Source: Bacilli bacterium (GTDB lineage: Bacteria; Bacillota_I; Bacilli_A; RF39; UBA660). Taken from it: 7,140 nucleotides of DNA. Both the position numbers and the translations under genes were made by a program. The notes below the pieces were generated by a model. The model searched no databases. It was not told the DNA's origin and worked only from the letters and a program-made list of their open reading frames with translations. Location: the NCBI GenBank assembly GCA_900753645.1, contig CAADZW010000078.1:1-7140 (forward strand). Reading direction: 5' to 3'. This document shows, piece by piece, positions 4,945-7,140 of the stretch (its first letter is position 1; each line of letters begins with the position of its first letter).

Positions 4945-7140
4945 ATGACAAAAGAAGAATTGTTATCGAGACTTAAAGAACTGCAAGAAAATTTAAAACA
5001 TGACGACAATTTCGAAACAGAACAAAAATCACGTGAAAGAGAATTGATCGATATTTCCTCACAACGTGAAATATTGACAAACGATATAAGAAATTTAGAG
5101 CAAAAATTAGCTAATGATGAAAACTATATTTCATTTACATACATTAAAAACCAGTCTAAAATATATGATTTAGAATCTAAATTAGATAAAATTACAGAGG
5201 AAAAAGCACAAAATGATGCGGATATTGCCTACAATAATCATCGAATTGGCTTAATTAACAGTGAAATTGAAGCTGGCAATTATCTGCTTAGTGAAGCTCA
5301 AAAAGAATTAGAAGAATATGGTAAAGAGTTTAGAAATTTAGGTGAAAATCCAACTCCTGAAGATGACAATAGGGTTAAGCAAAAGATAGAAAAAGCAAGA
5401 AAAGATATTGATTGGTTAATGAAACAATTAGATTCTTTAAATCAAGAATTGGACGAGCTTACTAATCGCAATCTTGATCTTGATAAAAATGCAACTAGAC
5501 TGACAAATAATGAAAATAGATATCAAAAATTATTAGATAGTGCAAAAGAAAGAGACGAAATCGATGCTAAAGATAATATCGATCATGTTAAGAAAGATGA
5601 AGACCAAAGAAAGTTACTTAGCTTACAAAGTGCCGTTGATTCCTTTGATAATAGAGAAGAATATCTTAACTTTAATTTGCCATTAGAATTAGATGAGTTA
5701 ATAATCAATATTGAAGAAGATAAAATCGATAATGATGAAGTTTTAAATAAATTAAAACAGATGCGTAATGACTTACCATCTTCTATTTCTAAAAATTATG
5801 CTAGTATTGACGATGAAATTGCTGAAAATCATCGATTACAAGCTGAGATTTTGATGGAAAAAACAGCATTAGAACAAAAGTTGAGTGATGAACAAAATTA
5901 TCATCCATCTGTTTTTGCTGCTGAAGTAACACAACAAGAAATTTTAGTTTTGAACAGCACAATATCTAAATATGATTCAGATATTAAAAATTATGAAGCT
6001 ACATTGATAAGATATGATAATACTAAAAAAGGTATCGAAAATGATATTATTCGTGAGGAAAACAGGAAAAAGAACTTAGAACAAAAATTATCAGATCTAA
6101 AATTACAGTCTGTCATATTGCCAAATGATGTTTATGAACAACGTAAAAGTGACATCGAAAAAGAAAAGAAAAAAACACAAAGAGAAATTGATGGCATTGA
6201 TAAACAGATAGATAAATTAAGAAAAACATCTTTATCAATCGATGTAACAGGGACTTTACTTAAGAAAGATAAGAAAAACGTAGAATCATTAAAAAATACT
6301 GCAATCAAAGATCTTGAAACCAAGAAAAAAGAAATCAGTGAAAAAGCAAGTGTCAATAAATTTGCTATGGTTGAAGATCAACAAAAATTATCTTCTTTGA
6401 ATGCACAATTGGATATGTTAAAGGCTCGTGAAAAATCGATTGAATATGATTACGAAGCAAACTTAGACGATTTAATAATTAAATTAGATAAAGAAAAAGA
6501 AAATAGTAATATTGATTCTTTGGATGATGAGAAGAAAAGAAAAGCAACGATAATTCCACCAATCCAACTAGATGATGAATTAAAAAATCAAGAAATTGAT
6601 GAACTACCTTTAGATGATGATAAGGAAAAAGATAATTTGGTACCGCCAATAAAGCTAGATGATACTTTAGAAGATCAAATTGATAATAATGAACCTGAAG
6701 CAAAAGACGAACAAGCTGATAAAGATTTGATCCCTGTACCTAATAATCTTCCAATGTCTATCGATGATGGTGCACCAATACCTATTGTTGGCTGGAAAAA
6801 AGCATCAAAGAAGCTATTAGACTTGGCAAAGAAACATTGGAAGAAAATTGCAGTAGCTGTTTTAGCTGTTCTTATAGCTTTAATTGCTAAGGCATGTAAT
6901 AAAGAAAATCAATATAAACCTATTGATACTTCTTCTATTAGTTCTACTATGGAAGAACCTGATTTGCCAGATGTTAGTATTGATATTGATGATTTGGATC
7001 CTGATATGGATGTCTCTGAACCTGAACCTGAGCCTGAACCAGAGCCAGAACCAGAACCAGAACCAGAACCTGAGCCAGAACCAGAACCAGAACCTGAGCC
7101 AGAACCAGAACCTGAGCCAGAACCAGAACCTGAGCCAGAA
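4945..7140 (+). CDS. Long coiled-coil membrane protein with Pro-Glu stalk, 3' end missing
   Basis: 732 residues are visible and the frame stays open to the last base. AAGGAGG (4933-4939) overlaps the previous stop and sets the start at ATG 4945; ATG 4941 is in another frame and stops after eleven codons. Residues 1 to about 530 are Glu/Lys/Asp/Asn/Leu-rich, without Cys, and heptad-like: a long cytoplasmic coiled coil. Residues 536-608 hold Pro motifs spaced about 29 residues apart. A basic stretch (GWKKASKKLL...HWKK) precedes a short membrane segment (635-648), which ends in AKACNK (648-653). The outside then has an acidic linker rich in Asp, and from residue 693 twenty Pro-Glu pairs to the window end. 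The topology is inside coil, one membrane pass, outside rigid stalk. Function is unknown; a cytoskeletal or envelope-linking role, or a surface stalk, is plausible. A wall anchor or adhesin domain may follow beyond the window. Confidence 0.85.
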   Translation, partial: MTKEELLSRLKELQENLKHDDNFETEQKSRERELIDISSQREILTNDIRNLEQKLANDENYISFTYIKNQSKIYDLESKLDKITEEKAQNDADIAYNNHRIGLINSEIEAGNYLLSEAQKELEEYGKEFRNLGENPTPEDDNRVKQKIEKARKDIDWLMKQLDSLNQELDELTNRNLDLDKNATRLTNNENRYQKLLDSAKERDEIDAKDNIDHVKKDEDQRKLLSLQSAVDSFDNREEYLNFNLPLELDELIINIEEDKIDNDEVLNKLKQMRNDLPSSISKNYASIDDEIAENHRLQAEILMEKTALEQKLSDEQNYHPSVFAAEVTQQEILVLNSTISKYDSDIKNYEATLIRYDNTKKGIENDIIREENRKKNLEQKLSDLKLQSVILPNDVYEQRKSDIEKEKKKTQREIDGIDKQIDKLRKTSLSIDVTGTLLKKDKKNVESLKNTAIKDLETKKKEISEKASVNKFAMVEDQQKLSSLNAQLDMLKAREKSIEYDYEANLDDLIIKLDKEKENSNIDSLDDEKKRKATIIPPIQLDDELKNQEIDELPLDDDKEKDNLVPPIKLDDTLEDQIDNNEPEAKDEQADKDLIPVPNNLPMSIDDGAPIPIVGWKKASKKLLDLAKKHWKKIAVAVLAVLIALIAKACNKENQYKPIDTSSISSTMEEPDLPDVSIDIDDLDPDMDVSEPEPEPEPEPEPEPEPEPEPEPEPEPEPEPEPEPEPEPEPE
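6550..6720 (+). repeat. Juxtamembrane Pro-motif repeat in the coiled-coil protein
   Basis: IIPPIQLDDEL (536-546) and LVPPIKLDDTL (565-575) recur with a 29-residue period, each followed by an NQ/DQ...ID stretch. A degenerate third copy, LIPVPNNLPMSIDD, begins at residue 595, just past this range. They link the coiled coil to the membrane segment and may be docking motifs. Confidence 0.65.
7021..7140 (+). repeat. Pro-Glu codon tandem repeat, continuing past the window
   Basis: Twenty CCN-GAR pairs without interruption. From 7069 a higher-order pattern appears: CCTGAG followed by two or three CCAGAA units (24, 18, 18 bp, then cut by the window end). Length changes in 6-bp steps would keep the frame, so stalk length can vary. 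The array may be collapsed or miscounted in short-read assemblies. Confidence 0.95.

Noticed and set aside
6132..6703. Two opposite-strand open frames under the coiled-coil gene
   Set aside because: Phe/Leu/Ser-rich translations are the expected antisense of Lys/Glu/Asp codons; the + frame is continuous.

Overview
The window is AT-rich (about 30% G+C by eye). Its genes have strong AGGAGG-type ribosome binding sites, TAA/TAG stops and TGG-only tryptophan. All genes are on the + strand. This suits a low-GC Firmicutes or Mollicutes-like gut bacterium that keeps a cell wall. No marker in the window fixes the taxon, and nothing requires a non-standard genetic code.

Layout. (1) 3-662: the 3' part of a NodB-type polysaccharide (peptidoglycan) deacetylase, cut by the window start. 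(2) 664-2780: a compact three-gene cassette that looks like a ribosomally made, post-translationally modified peptide (RiPP) locus. It holds a 98-residue precursor with two identical 21-residue His/Asp/Asn-rich cores, a radical SAM/SPASM maturase overlapping it by 26 bp, and a small unrecognised protein with an ADP-ribosyltransferase-like YHGS start. A hairpin terminator closes the cassette. (3) 2844-3494: a CwlD-like N-acetylmuramoyl-L-alanine amidase with a signal peptide. (4) 3564-7140: a two-gene operon for envelope proteins. The first is a single-pass protein with a Cys-rich outer region. The second is a very long cytoplasmic coiled-coil protein with one membrane segment and an outer Pro-Glu repeat stalk, and it runs off the window end.

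The main discovery is the junction structure. The last 39 bp around the deacetylase stop codon (625-663) recur exactly at 2781-2819, just upstream of the amidase. The peptide cassette lies exactly between the two copies. Removing one copy plus the cassette (2,156 bp) would put the deacetylase stop about 26 bp before the amidase start, so the two wall genes were probably one operon that the cassette interrupted. The cassette has its own candidate promoter (with a 14-bp palindrome over the -10) and terminator, and a candidate promoter for the displaced amidase forms at its right edge.

Within each core, every His is followed two residues later by Asp or Asn. The two DNA copies differ at five bases, all synonymous. 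This suggests a selected peptide product. A cyclophane (triceptide-like) crosslink is the most attractive hypothesis and a metal-binding peptide is the alternative. No transporter, protease or recombinase gene is present in the window.
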